A stretch of 64,000 nt of DNA from Reticulitermes speratus (taxonomy: Eukaryota > Arthropoda > Insecta > Blattodea > Rhinotermitidae): positions 31,926,033-31,990,032 of the forward strand of contig JAJKFL010000014.1 of NCBI GenBank assembly GCA_021186555.1, in the 5' to 3' direction. Below, piece by piece: positions 13,087-26,095 of this stretch. The translations under genes were made by a program, and so were the position numbers. Below the pieces are notes generated by a model. The model saw only the letters and a program-made list of their open reading frames with translations, searched no databases and was not told where the DNA came from. How positions within the stretch are numbered: the stretch's first letter is position 1; each line of letters starts with the position of its first letter.

Positions 13087-13155
13087 ATGATCAAAATGAT
13101 GGTGACCGTGGTGATAATCTTCACAGCGTGCTGGCTGCCATTCAACATACTGATG
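13087..13155 (+). CDS. Peptide GPCR, internal exon (TM6)
   Basis: This 69-bp exon is preceded by a pyrimidine-rich acceptor (ttctctttcag) and followed by the donor gtgagt, and is phase 0 at both ends. It encodes 23 residues from MIKMMVTVV to FNILM. They contain the class A GPCR transmembrane 6 signature F-x-x-C-W-x-P (FTACWLPF) with the basic cytoplasmic lead-in. The next exon, 8.1 kb downstream, continues the frame with TM7. Upstream exons for TM1 to TM5 were not found in the window and presumably lie before position 1. The wording of TM6 and TM7 suggests the invertebrate neuropeptide Y/RYamide/leucokinin receptor group. The GPCR class is well supported; the ligand is inference. Confidence 0.85.
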
Positions 13156-13239
13156 GTGAGTAGCGAACAGCACACACCACGTTACAGTTGTCAGTACATA
13201 AACTGAAAGCAGTTAACAATTGTTTCATTCTCCGTTTGT

Positions 13240-13530
13240 AAATCAAGAGTTGAGTCTCTTTTTATACTGTTTATTTTATTTTGCATTTCTTTTCTTCCTT
13301 ATATCCTTCCACAAGTTTTCCTTCATTCATTTCCTGCTTTTATACCGTCTTCTTCCCCTTCTCTTCTTCTTTACGCTCATCTTTCTTTTTTATCTTTCTT
13401 CCTACCTTGCATTTCTACTTTATTCTTCCTTCCTTTTCTCTTTCGCACGTCTAATTTATCTTAGTTTTTTCTTTGTTTATGTTTTCCCATTTCCTTTCTT
13501 GAAGTCGTCACTTTACAAAGTTTATTTACT
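13240..13530 (+). repeat. Pyrimidine-rich intronic tract
   Basis: Some 290 bp dominated by ctt, ttcc and ttt. It makes a long hydrophobic-looking open frame that is not a gene. 13535-13600 after it resembles the 'FEVFT' repeat start seen in insect transcripts. Confidence 0.7.
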
Positions 13531-14869
13531 TGTGGGATTTGAGGTTTTCACCATGGTGAATATGAATGTTGATGCCCAAATGCTCCTGCGCTTGAGGTAA
13601 CTGCTTTCCCGTGAGACAAAATAAGTATACCTGGTACCTAGGTATATATCCCGACCCAAGTACTGTATTACTCATCCTCTCCCCTTATAATTCCTTGTTT
13701 TAATGTATTCTCTTCTCTTCCAAAAATGTTCACACATCTCTTTCTTTTCGATTACTGTCCGCAGTTAATCACTAACAAACCGGCGCTTATTAAAGACCTC
13801 CGTCTTCCATTGTCTCGCTTTTTCTGCAGTTCGTGGACGCCCCTCCCTACATAATGTCCAGTTTTCCGGGGTGCTTACCCTTCAACCCCAGTGATGGATC
13901 CAGCAGGTTTCTTCGAAACGTGGGTATCCATCTAAACGCTACATGACGGCAAATGCCAGAAAATCTTAGGCTGTTCTTTATTAAACTCCGTGTTTAAATT
14001 ATTTATGGAACAAATTGACCGATGAAGTATCCTGGGGTAAGAGGCATTAATTAAATGTAACCAGAATTCATTACATGAATCTGAGCAGGCGGTATTTATG
14101 CAGTATTCTACGCACAATTGTAACCGTGATTTAATTATTTTCCTTCAAACGAACTGGAAGTGGCCAGCGGAAATGAAATAAGGAAATCCCTCCTCTCTAA
14201 CGAACCTTCAGTTCACATAGTGACGAAAGATGCCTTGCGGCCACCTTCAGACTCGGAGTTAACTTGTGTTTAAGCAAGTACAATCATTGCTTCGGACTCC
14301 GTTGCCGATGCTCTCACATGTATAACACCGCATATCTCAAACTCTCTCATGCCCTCCAAACTCGTTGGAATTGTCGATAAATTCACTGTTAGTGTCTGCT
14401 TCTTGAATGCAAACAGATTTAACATCATGATGTAGAACAGTTATTCTCGGCCTTGCGCAGCTTTCGTCCTGTTAGTCATTTAAATAAAACGCATTCCCAC
14501 CACAATAAGAACAAGTTAGGAAATATCCGAAGATCGTTATAATTCTGGCGCCTTCACTTTTTTTATTATCCTTATACGATTTCTCCATACTATAGCAACA
14601 GATCTGGAGTCAAACATACTCGTCGTTTGCGTTTAGATTTCTTCAGTCTTAGCTCTCACCTCGCAGAGAACACTGTGTTACTTGTTATTTTTAGATCGTC
14701 ACATTTCTTCGGCCTCAGCTCGCACCTCACAGAGAAAATATTCTGTCTTCATTATAAAGAAACATTGCGTCAGTTTACTTAGGTATTCATGTAGAGTGCC
14801 AGTTATTTTCGTCCAATTCCGAACGAAGTCGGAAGGTGTCGGCCAACTTTAGTCAATCTCCGATATACG

Positions 14870-15795
14870 AAATTTCATGAAAAACTGTCTGGTGAGATTT
14901 GCGCCGTTCCGCTCGGTCAGAGAGACGGACAGACATGACGACGCTTATAAAGCTGTTCCCAACTTCTTTGCGAAATTTCCTGAAAGCAGAGCATCTCTTT
15001 CTTCAACAAATGTGCCTTTAAAATTACGAGAACGTATCCAAAAGTTCCCGAACGGAGGTAATGGTCGTTGTTGGCCCTTCAAAGTAGTCCCGTTCTAAGT
15101 TTTATAACAGGTTTAGCGTTTCTACCTCTGCAAACATTTGGAATCGCGTGTAGGGCGTGTAGTTTCCAGGATGCTCCTGAGTTTCGGAAACATCCTGGAA
15201 ACAACGCCCTCGTAGCTGCTGTTTCCTTCTCGCAAACAAAAAGGAATCTCAGCGGCCCAAATAAGGCGAGTAATGATGGTGGGGGCCAGAGTCGTGTTTT
15301 CAGCTCTCAAAAATTTCTGCAGGTTCTCAGCGAGCAATGAAATTGTATTTCGTCAGGTTTCGTTGACGATTTTGCGAACTCCCTCCGCATTTTCACCTGT
15401 GCGACTTTTAGAGGGACGACCTGAACGCTCAAAAACTCCAACAAAATTTTTCCCACGTGTGAATCTAGAAAATCACTCAAACGTCTGGTTGCTCCCTGTG
15501 ACATTGCTACCGAAATCTGTTGTGAGAATTTCTTGCTTTTCTGATTGAGTTTTCTCAAGTTTGAAGCAAAACTTATTCCAGATGCTTTGTTTCTTCAAGT
15601 GAGCGATTTTAAATCGCTGTTCGCACTTAGTACGCATGACATTCAACACCAACAGCAACACAGAAGATTATGGCTGCAAAATTCAGCACTGATCAGAAGA
15701 TAGCGATATTACGACACCTAGCGTCAGAGAGCTGTACGTATTGCTTGCCGTTATCGGGACGAGTTCGGAAGTTTTGCATACACCTTCGTATATGT
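14870..15795 (-). repeat. Unidentified 1 kb dispersed repeat, copy 1
   Basis: It shares ordered blocks with 24240-25440: 'tggaatcgcgtgtagg', 'ccctcgtagctgc.gtttc', 'gatcagaagatagcgatatt', 'gttcggaagttttg'. Both copies hold short broken frames on the minus strand that I could not assign. A degraded DNA transposon or retroelement is likely. Confidence 0.6.
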
Positions 15796-16479
15796 AATTT
15801 GGTACTGTATTAACAGCTAGTTGACAAACACTGCTGGATTTTATTACTTTATTATTCGGAAGTTCCCGGAACAGGGTCCCAACCGACGGTTTTCTCTCTA
15901 ATTCCAGGCAAGTACTGGGGCATGCTTTAAAACTAACTACTGCCGTCTTCCACAGATTCCTTCTGAATCCTGTTTCACATTAATCTCTGTACAATATGAA
16001 GTTACAGAAACGTTGCCAACTGTACTAACAAAGAGTCACGTGAAAATATTTCCTTTCTCCTGTTGTTACGTCGCTTGCTTTGTAACCCGTCTTACACTGA
16101 CGGTGTATAGAAGAGGGACACTCTTGTTATACAATTGCTTAGACTGATATAAATAAGACAACGTACGTATAAACGTAACATTGGGGCGCGTTTGCTTAAC
16201 CATTGTTGCAGTGAAAAAGCAATAAGTATTACATATCCTGAGTGTGTGTCTGTAGCCTTAGTCATCCAGTATGCAAGGCGCATGCGCCTTATTATATTGT
16301 CATCTGTGGCCTGTCCGGCTCTACCATATTTTTCCACATTATCTCATAAAAGGCACGATTTTCGGGGGAAAAAATATTGAACTTGAAATGTGTGTTTTGA
16401 TTTTCTCTACAACTTTTATCTGAAACATTTCCCACTCTAAGAAGAATTGAACGAGATGTTATAATTAATGTACACAGAT

Positions 16480-16720
16480 CTTCATGTAAAGTACCCGTTA
16501 TTCTTGCCGGATTTTAATCAAACTTGAATTTCCTGGACAGATTTTGGAAAAATACTCAAATATCGAATTTCATGAAAATCCGTCCAGTGAGAACGGCGTT
16601 GTTCCATACGGACGGACGGACAGACAGACATGACGAAATTAATAGTCGCTTTTTGTAATTTTGCGAACGCGCCTAAAAACAATCCTATTATTGAAGGCAA
16701 AATTCCAGTAAGTCTGAAGG
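16480..16720 (+). repeat. Dispersed repeat with 'gacggacagacatgacga'
   Basis: 'cgaatttcatgaaaatccgt' followed by 'cggacggacagacagacatg' also occurs, diverged, at 14865-14945. It has the style of a LINE 3' UTR and no coding capacity. Confidence 0.55.
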
Positions 16721-16797
16721 ATACACAACCGTTAATGGTAGTGTCTTCCTTTAAATAAATGTTTAAATAATAATTATGTGTATAAGTTTTATGTACT

Positions 16798-16990
16798 TAA
16801 GCCGGCATAGATGAGTCAGTATGCTAACTGGACTGCTTGCTGAACCTCTGAGGGCGCGGGGATTTATTCCCGGCAGCCGCAAGAGACAGTGTGTCCAGAC
16901 CAGATACGAATACCTCGAAACCTCGTATCCATCGCATACCGAGGGCTCTTTCGGCAAGTCGTTAAGTTGACCACTCACCTTCATTAGTGC
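16798..16990 (+). mobile_element. SINE family C-like copy
   Basis: 'agatgagtcagtatgctaac' and 'ggggatttattcccggcagc' look like A and B boxes. The body ends 'gttgaccactcaccttcat'. Confidence 0.6.
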
Positions 16991-18118
16991 TCTACATAAT
17001 GAACTATATGTACGAAACTACTGGAGTGTCAAAAATGTAACAAATGTCAGAACTACTTAGATTAGCCACAACACTTGCGTGTCGGAGAGGTTGCCTGAAG
17101 ACCACGACGTGCTGTCGAGCACCAGTCCAGCTCGTAAAATGAAGAATCTCCTCCGTCTGAAATGAACAGGCTGCGGAGCGATAATTAAATGCCGTGAAAT
17201 AAAAATACCGCTTTCACATTTTAACAAAATTTCACTATAAATGTGAATTTTTACAGCGCAAGGTAGAGTTTAGCAGCGAAAATTTGCATATCTTTTAAAT
17301 GTTTATCAATTTGAACAACCTTTACGCGGGCGAAAAGCTATGAAAGTAGAAACTGAAGAGACTGCAGTCAATAACCATAGCGTCGGGAGAATTTCCACCC
17401 GGCCCATTGTAAAGTATAAAAAGAAACAAAGAGACGGACAGAGTGAGAGAGACTATCCTGTACTCAGTATCAGAATATATAATAAGAAAGACTAGAGAAA
17501 GCTGTGCGTCCAAATACTGCATTCGGCTAATTTCATATAAACTGTAGGCACATTTAACTTTATAGTCAGTTTTAACGACACGTTCAACGTAATGGTCTTA
17601 TTGCTATGGGGAATTTTCTCAGCTACATTGTGATTGTGAATGCAGCCCCCAGTAAATTATCAAAAGCATTTTAAGTAATTAATTAATTAATTACCGGTCG
17701 GCACTTTTGAACTAGTTATAAAACTGCAATATTAAAGTACGGGCGTGCGTACATGAATGGTAGCAATTGAAAGGAATAAAATTAATTTGCGGATTTCAGA
17801 ACTCAGTTTTCTGGACACCATGTTCATTCCGTGGATATAAGAGCGGTGTATACAGCTACTAAAAATTTATCGTTTTACCATTCACGTCATTGTATTCGTT
17901 TCTCGCATAAATTAGTTTCATGATTAAATTTCTAATGATTTTCACGTAACTAGCGTCAAGGAATTCAGAATGGTAAGAACGCTAGATGCCACAGCAGTTA
18001 TTACTTTTCTTGTATATCCTTCCTCTTCTTCTTCCATTGTTAATCCTCTCCTTGCCTGTTTTTTTCCCTTGGTCGCCTTTGCTTCATCCTCTCCTTTGTT
18101 TATCCTATCCTCCTTTAC

Positions 18119-18350
18119 CGGTGGCCTGGGATAACGTAGTCGGTATAGCGACTCCCTACGGGCTGGACGATCCGGGGATTGAATCCCGTTGGGGGCGAGA
18201 TTTTCCGCACCCGTCCAGACCGGGGTACAGCGGCTGGGGCGTGGCCTTGACCACCCACTCCCATCTAGCGTTGAGGTTAAAGAAAGAGTATAGCTGTACC
18301 TCTACTCCCGCTCTGGGCCTTCATGGCCTGTTCGAGGGTGAACTTTATCA
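18119..18350 (+). mobile_element. tRNA-derived SINE (family A)
   Basis: It starts 'ggcctgggataacgtagtcg' with a B-box-like 'ggggattgaatcccg'. It continues with the body 'ttgaccacccactcccatct' and ends near 'ttcgagggtgaactttatc'. It explains the plus-strand open frame here, which is not a gene. Confidence 0.85.
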
Positions 18351-18767
18351 TTTTATCTTCCTTTACCGTCTCCTTCCTTTACCCTTCCTCCTTCCGCTCA
18401 CTGCGAGTTATTGTAGTGAATATGAAACAGATTTTGTTGGAAGTTCGTTCATTATGCTCCCGCGCCAGATACAACGAACACTTGTAAACCTTCCGTCATG
18501 ATACCTGTCATTCTAATTTTTCAGAAAATACCTCAAAAAACGGACACCCTTCCGGCAACGTAGAGCATAGAAGATACCATGAGTACACTTTCCGGTGTCA
18601 GAAAGCAGACCTTTGAACACAAGAGAACTTTCATACTTACAAAGAAACAAATCCTGAAATGCGATAAAATGATAGGCACATCGTCCAACCGAACCTCGTA
18701 TTGAAGGTCATAATGTAAGGCAACGCCGCACGGCCGGCCACACAGACTACCTTAATACCTCCCAAAC

Positions 18768-18789
18768 CCCCCCCCCCCCCCCCCCCCCC
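18768..18789. repeat. Poly-C tract
   Basis: A run of about 22 c. Others are 31410-31423 (c), 58377-58396 (t) and 63049-63062 (g). Confidence 0.9.
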
Positions 18790-19048
18790 TTTCCAAAAGC
18801 TGCACTACTAGAAGGTGCACCAAGCAAAGCTAGTCTGCAGCTGAAAGTTAGAAAAGCTAGTGCAGCTCACAGCATTGTTCATATAAGGATACAAGCAAGA
18901 AGACGAGAGACAACCGTCAGCTTCTAACGTAACGTGGGGCCTAACACAAAATCACGACAGCTCATACTTTTCATAATGGGCACATATGCTAATAATTATA
19001 TACAATTTAATTCGTCCCAAAACCTTCGCTTGTTGCAATGTTCTAGAA

Positions 19049-19542
19049 CAGTGGTTTCAACCTGGGGTACGCGTACCCCCAGGGGTACGTAAAAGTAAAA
19101 AAACGATAAATATATTATTTCATGATAAACACTGAATCATCAGGGCCGGATTTAGGGTTAGCCACAAGAGACCCGGACGTAAGGACATGCGATTTGGGAG
19201 CGCCATTTTTTCTCTCTCTCCTTTTTGCGATTCTTATCTGGGCGGCTAGTTTCATTTTATTCCACATAGTGCATATAATTTTTCTGTGCTAAAATACCTT
19301 TGTTCCTTTATTAATTTCTTTATGATAGGCAATAATGTATTTGCTATTTAATAGCTTGATTCTCCTTTTTCTCATTTAAAACTTATTATTTAATACATTA
19401 TTCTGGATGTAATTTATTTAACTTATTTTAGATGTAGATTATATATATAACTTGAATTATGCACCAACAATTTTGGGGGTACAAAGTTGAAGAGAAATTA
19501 TATCTGGGGGTACGCGAACAAAAAAAAGGTTGAATACCGCTG
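19049..19542. mobile_element. hAT-type MITE in the GPCR intron
   Basis: The 494-bp element has ends cagtggtttcaacctggggt and the inverted '...aaggttgaataccgctg', and 'ggggtacgcg' is mirrored inside. The flanks ttctagaa (19041-19048) and ttgtagaa (19543-19550) are an 8-bp duplication with one difference. Confidence 0.82.
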
Positions 19543-20107
19543 TTGTAGAAGGTCACCACGACCGATAATTCAGAAAGCCCAGCAGTTTCGCACAGTACAG
19601 CAGAAACGTGTTTTACGCAAAATATTTTCATGTATAGGCGGTTGGCGACGAAAAAAGAAGTAAAACTCAAATCATGCCGGAAATCCTATAAATCAAAGTC
19701 TGTCGCGGCACGCACTTGATCTGTTGGGACCCAGACACTCGGCCCACCAACAGCGTCAGAGTTGCATCTGAACCCCCTACATGAGCCTCAGTCGCTGCAT
19801 CTGAGGCCTTGTGATCGGTCGTTCCGTTGTCACGCGGTGTCACCCGCAATACGGTTCATACACCGAAAGGAAGAAAGAAGGAGAAAGGCAAGTCAAAAAA
19901 TTGCCCGATTTGGAGTCACAGTCGAGATTTTTAAGAAGTTTGGGTTGTGGTGGGGGGCTGTCCTGATTATATGCGATTTTGGTTATACCTGCTGTCAGGA
20001 AACTGACTGTCGTGTAAAACACGGCTCTGTTGTACACAAGCTGGGCAACGTCTACAGCATGTAATTTCACGTTGTGTTCACCGCGCATCTTAACATTAAT
20101 TAATCTA

Positions 20108-20285
20108 CAGCACGTGTCTCCAACCCGCGGCCCGCGGTCACATTTATAAATTGTCTATATACTCGTATGCTATAAACATTACACAATAATTAAGGCGGTC
20201 AGGTATACCACTTGTGTTATATTTCCACGTGCGGCCCGCGAACCAGCTCACAATAACGGGCGTGGCCCTGTGCCATAAACTGTTT
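20108..20285 (+). repeat. hAT-like end fragment rich in cggcccgcg
   Basis: 'gtctccaacccgcggcccgc' and 'cacgtgcggcccgcgaacca' recur in reverse at 28500-28625 ('ggttcgcgggccgcacgtgc', 'ggttggagacccgtg'). These are ends of one dispersed family. Confidence 0.65.
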
Positions 20286-21197
20286 CAGCCCCACGGCCTA
20301 CAGGCACCACACAACCAAGACACCGGACTGTCAACAAAACCAAGTGTGTATAGACAGGGCTCGCGCCCCTACAAGTTAGACAGCCGACGCGCTCGATTAA
20401 CTAGACAGCTTCGAAGAAACAGAGCGCATGTCCAAAGACGACCAGGTTTACTCACATCTAAATACGAAAATATATTCCACAACCATTTAAGCTTAATTTT
20501 AACATGCAATAAGTGCATTATAAGCATCCTACCCACACAGAAACCATAAATTTTACCCCCCACAAAAACTAATTATTCTTCCACCTGAAGACAGTCATAT
20601 GTGACTGCGGCATGTAAAGGCAAGGAGATCTGATTACTTGCAAAGGAGTATGAGTGACAACTGATCCTAAAAGAAACTGTATTTTGTATACGAAGTACGT
20701 CCACAAGATAGCCTGATAGTTTTTGGTCGAAACTTATCATATACCTGTTAATTTAATACAGAAATAAAGTTTTGCGAAAAGGGAAAATTAACCTCATTGT
20801 GTGGCATTTTACATTACGTGATGCCCCTCACAAAGCTATTATGGCACATGAATAGTTTCTTCAATACTGAACATGCTGGGCAGTAATGGTCTATTTCTTC
20901 TAACACTTAGCGGGCCAGCTGCAGTCCACGGTCACAGTTTGAGAAATATTGCTGCAAAATTCCTACAGCGGCACTGTAAGTGGCCTCTCTCTCTCTGTGT
21001 CTATCTCAGGTTCAGTCGGTGATGAGGAGAAACGCAATGTAATCTGATGATGATTCCTACTTAAATATTAAGTGGGAGTTTAAAATGTTATTGTATTCTG
21101 AAGATTACTTATCAACTTACTTAACAAAATTTTAATAATCCACACGATCCTAAATTTCTGTAGTATCCATCTTAGCAGTGTATCCACGCAAAACTAA

Positions 21198-21572
<375 letters not shown>

Positions 21573-21856
21573 TGACGTATCATGTCGAGCATGCTGCAAA
21601 TTCTGCTCCGAGATAAAAGAGAATACCTGGAAAATTATGCGTACTGATTGTTATGAAAATAATCTGAACGTGGTTTTATATGAAAACGAAGAGTTGAAGC
21701 ATCAGGGTGTATGACGCTGTAAAGTAAGTTCGTTGCTTTGTAATTTGGCGCGTTTAGGTTGAAATATGCACACAAAATGTGAAGGTCTTCAAGATTGCTC
21801 ACTGTTGGTGTTGATCCTGTTCTTGGACCTTGACGCCTTTGCCAGCATTTCACAGG

Positions 21857-22005
21857 AACATGCCGTCTCCATCTTTATTTTCGAAGTGAGTACGGTGAGT
21901 TATGTATGTAAGTGGACTCTCAGACCCACTTACCATACTCACTTCGATCTTGAAGATGGAGGCAGCGTGTTCCTCTGAAACGTCGGCAGTACAGCTGCTC
22001 CAAAA
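21857..22005. repeat. Fold-back repeat, imperfect
   Basis: 'ccgtctccatcttt...tcgaagtgagta' pairs with 'tactcacttcgatcttgaag atggaggc' downstream. It is followed by 'gttcctctgaaacgtcg'. It lies just 3' of the GPCR exon. Confidence 0.7.
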
Positions 22006-22534
22006 CGGTGACAACGGATAAAAGCAGGTTAAACATTTGCAGTCGATGGAGTGGGATTGGGTCAGATATTTATACGAGTACTTCTGCTTTGCCTGTAAGT
22101 ATCGTTATATCAGTGGGCCTTCTCCACATATACGTGTTTTACCATCAACGCTATATAATATCAGCACTTTATAGCGTCGTTAAATAGAATACTAGGAGAA
22201 AGGTAACGTCAATCTCATTTTGATAGGCGAGTGGGTAAATTGTTCCCGTCTTCAGGTCCTTATCTCCCTTAATATTGTATAGGGCGAATACTTTGTACGT
22301 AATATTTAAAATTCGGATCCTCCATCATACAGAACACAAAGCGTCTCTGTTACAGAGATCGGTTGTTTGTAGAGGCTGGAGAATCTTACCTTCTTTTATT
22401 CTACGTAAAATACCAAATGATCCCAAAATTAACTGAGTTAGAATAATATGAATTATTAGACATTAAAGTGGATCTGTGTGTTTGTCTGTCTGTGGCAGTG
22501 TCTGAGTCATACTGTTTCAGGGATGGATCCAACT

Positions 22535-22965
22535 GAGTCCTCGGTGCTGCATCGAGTCAATACCTGTACAACCTATGTGAGCACCCGCCGCAAGACCCAG
22601 TACCTTGCCAACAACTGTGCATCTCCTGCACGATCAGGCTCTCTGCTCCTCAAGAGCTGTCCACCCACGGCTCACTACAACGGACATCGCAGACTATCGC
22701 GTCTGGACAGCTACCCAGAAGATCAGATCTAACCGCTGCAAAAACAGCAGTTTACCAACAGTTGTATGTCTTCTAAATTGTCAGGTTCTGCCCTCCTCAA
22801 AAACTGTCCATCTACCTCCTCCTAAAATCAGCATCACAGACTCTGGACAGCTACTGAGAGTATCGGAACTAACCACCGCGAAACTCAGTTCCTTGCCAAC
22901 AAATACACATCTTCTGCACTTCAAGAACTGCCTTTACACTACGACGGGCATCACATAACCCCGCA
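22535..22965 (+). repeat. Diverged tandem repeat, about 145-bp period
   Basis: Three units are marked by 'ccttgccaacaactgtgcat' (about 22604), 'tttaccaacagttgtatgtc' (about 22752) and 'ccttgccaacaaatacacat' (about 22892). 'ggacagctac' follows in the first two. This could be a satellite fragment. The open frames over it are a by-product. Confidence 0.7.
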
Positions 22966-23841
22966 ACTGCATACTTATCTAAGGGCCGGATCTAAATGGC
23001 GAATATGTTGTAGTATGATACATACTGAAGTCCACTTCAAAGGACTATCGCCAAACAAAATGCAAAGTTCGAATCAACGCCAATGTAGTACCAGTATCAT
23101 GTAATTGTATTGCAGCACGCTTTAAAGCACTGTGCCCAGCGGCGTGCGGGAGCTGGTCCACACCGGTTTTTCCGAGCTGGTACCCAAAAGATCAACGTAA
23201 TGAAAAAAGTGCCTGAAAGCAATTTTGGCCCAGTCTGAAATTCCGTATGTTTTCCAGACAACGAAAAAAATGCAAGCCCTTTTCTGTTCTGTAAAGTAGG
23301 CTAACAAAAAAAGCGGTTGAAAATTTAACATGAAAATCGATAGTTAAAATGTTATCAGTATACCCGTGACTATGTCAGTGGGAATGCATATAGACTATAG
23401 ATGACAGCAACATCATGATAACGGGTACTACGATAAACCAAACTTCAGACAATATTGGAGTGTCGAGAAATCCCCTCCACCATTCATAGTGATTTACAGA
23501 CATAACCTACAATCTCTGGATTTTTTTGAATGTTTTGAATTGTTTCTTTCGGGCCAGGAGTACAGAATATATGCTGGTCCCTTCCCTTTTTAATGAGACA
23601 TAATCTACTAATGGCTTGGCAGAGTTATTTTATTTGGGGTATAAGTCATCATATCCTGTCAAACTACTACAATTGTTAAGCAGCATGATTTGATTCTCAG
23701 GAAACCTGGCAGGACAAAGCGCACGTGAAATAATTTGCCGGCAATGAAACAACTCTTCCCTCTTTGCAGTTATTTATACCACTGTGTGATATGTAGTGGC
23801 AGTATAAACCCATAAGCAGGTAGTTTTAATGCAGTTCACTA

Positions 23842-23975
23842 TAACTAACTAACTAACTAACTAACTCCATGGAGCAGAGTCCTTCTTGAGAAGCTAGCAG
23901 GTCGTCAGCTAGTCAAGAAATTCCCCGCGTTTTATGGAACCCGAAGGCTCATTACCGCACTCACAAAAGCCCGAG
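23842..23975 (-). mobile_element. RTE-like LINE 3' end, third copy (reverse)
   Basis: It begins with ctaactaactaact, then the reverse complement of the 'aaggactctgctccatgga' tail, ending near 'cattaccgcactcac'. Only the terminal 130 bp remain. Confidence 0.8.
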
Positions 23976-24199
23976 TAAAAAAAATTATCATGTTACGAAC
24001 CACTATACAAAGTTCACTATACGTTTTGAAACAAAAATCGTCAGCAATGCAATCCTTTTATATTTGTGTAAAATGTGTGATAAAAAAATCCTCATAATCA
24101 TTACAAAACTATCATGTACACATAATACGAGGGCGTGTCCGAAACGTTGTGGACTGACTCGGAAAATAAATGAAAGCTTATCTTTATCGTTGGTCATTC

Positions 24200-25440
24200 T
24201 CCCCTTCAGAGTTTATTCAGCGGGCCCAGCATTACTGCCATTGCTGAAAGCACATCTGGAACTGACTTTCTGGAATCGCATGTAGGACGGTCAGTGATTG
24301 TACCTGAATTTCAGGGACATCCCTCGTAGCTGCGATTTCATTCTCGGTAACAAGAAGCCGTAAGAGGCGAAATTATGCAATTAAGAAACGCGGGAGCCAC
24401 AACCATATTTTTAGCGGCCAAAAATTGATGCACTGAGAAAGCAGTGTGCGCCAATGGCTTGTAATAGTGTATGAACCAGTCCTTCTTCCGCAGTCTTTCC
24501 GGACGTTTTCGGCGTACTTGCTCCCATAGACGTTGCAGAACCGCCCAGCGGGAATTTTTGTTAACCGTTTGGCCTGGAGGAACAAATTATTAACAAGCAA
24601 TGTCCTCACAGTCAAAAACGATCACGAACATACTCATAAAGTTTGACGTGACTTACCCAGCTCTCTTCTGACGTGGGGAGGACAGGCTTTTCCACTGAGA
24701 GTAATGCAGTTTCATTTCTGGGTCGCAAGAGGAAACCCCGGTTTCCTCAATTGTTACGACCTCGAGAGGAAGTTTTGGTCGTTTGCGTCAACATCAAACA
24801 ATTCCTGGCACACACAAAAAGCGCCGCTGCTTCTGCTTTTCCGTGAGCAGCCAAGGCAAAAACGTCCCTGAGATTGGCCGCATATTCAAGTCCACCCTTA
24901 GACTTCGCTGGCGTGCTTCGAACAAGAGGCCTATCCTGCCAATAATCTTCGAAATGTACTTTGGCGATCTTCCTTGACAGTTTTTCGAACGTTCTAGAAG
25001 TTTTATTTTGTGCGACCTGTGGACGGACGACCTGCATGCACAGAATTTTCAGCCGAAATTTCCCTACGTTTCAAGCGAGGAAACCATTCAAACGTCCGTG
25101 TTCTTCCCGTGGCATTTTTACCGAAATCTATTTAGAGTATTTATTGATTTTCCGATGCAGGTATCCTGCGTTTGAGGCAAAACGTAACGCAATTGCTTTG
25201 TTCATCCAAATCAGCCATCATAATATCGCGAATCGCATTCAACACGCACAACATTAAACACCCGGTGAGTCAGCGCATGAGGTTATGACTGCAGACTCTT
25301 CGGAATGATTCAGAAGATAGCGATACTATAACACGTAGAGTCAGAAAGCTGTACTACTTGCCTTTGCGGTTCTAATGGCGAGTTCGGAAAGTTTTATGTA
25401 TGCCTTCGCGTACAGAGCATCAGGTAATCTTTTCCCAGAA
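24200..25440 (-). repeat. Unidentified 1 kb dispersed repeat, copy 2
   Basis: This is the partner of 14870-15795, diverged by roughly a third. A separate short motif 'cgagggcgtgtccgaaacgt' at 24128-24147 resembles a mariner-type end but has no visible partner. Confidence 0.6.
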
Positions 25441-25834
25441 AGCAGTGAAATACGAGCTTGCTAGTCAACGGTATTCTGCCGAGAGAGGCGTTTTTTTTTT
25501 TCTTAGAGCTGGAACGTGAGACTGCCGTCCAGTCAAGTTTTGTGTTTCGTATAGTGCAGGTTGTCAGTGTGTGTAATAAATGTTTCTGTTGAACAGTGAG
25601 TATTCAGTTGCAATAACGTTGCACATATGTGTAGCACAAAAATGTCGCTGAAATTGCTGTAAAAGAAATCTCACGTCAACAATGCATCATAAAGAGAAAG
25701 ATACAAAAGAGTGGAAAATTTTCGAAATGCTGGTTACGTTCTGTATAAGAACAAATACGTACACTTGTATATTTCTTGGATGATTCATGGTTCACACTAA
25801 GTGGGAAGGTAATGAGGCAAAATAACAGATATTG

Positions 25835-26095
25835 GTGTTAAGAAGAGACCACTAGGAAGACCCAGGCGTAGATCGGAGAATAATATTAAAATGAATCTTC
25901 AAGAAGTGGGATGGGGGGGCATGGATTGGATCGATATGGCTCAGGTTAGGGACAGGTGGCGGGCTCTTGTGAGTGCGGTAATGAACCTTCGGGTTCCATA
26001 GAATGCGGAGGAATTTCTTGACTAGCGGACGACCTGTTAGCTTCTCAAGAAGGACTCTGCTCCATGGAGTTAGTTAGTTAGTTGGTGTTAAGAAA
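25835..26095 (+). mobile_element. RTE-like LINE 3' end, second copy
   Basis: The sequence matches 12740-12985: 'agaataatattaaaatgaat', 'gggacaggtggcgggctctt', 'gaaccttcgggttcc', then 'gcttctcaagaaggactctg' and gttagttagttag. It is strongly 5'-truncated. Confidence 0.8.

Noticed and set aside
13220..13600. 126-codon hydrophobic frame after the GPCR TM6 exon
   Set aside because: Low-complexity ctt-rich intron sequence that mimics membrane segments; it begins past the splice donor.
17986..18501. 171-codon open frame with a leucine-rich start
   Set aside because: It is a pyrimidine-rich tract fused to a family A SINE; no family motif and no splice context.
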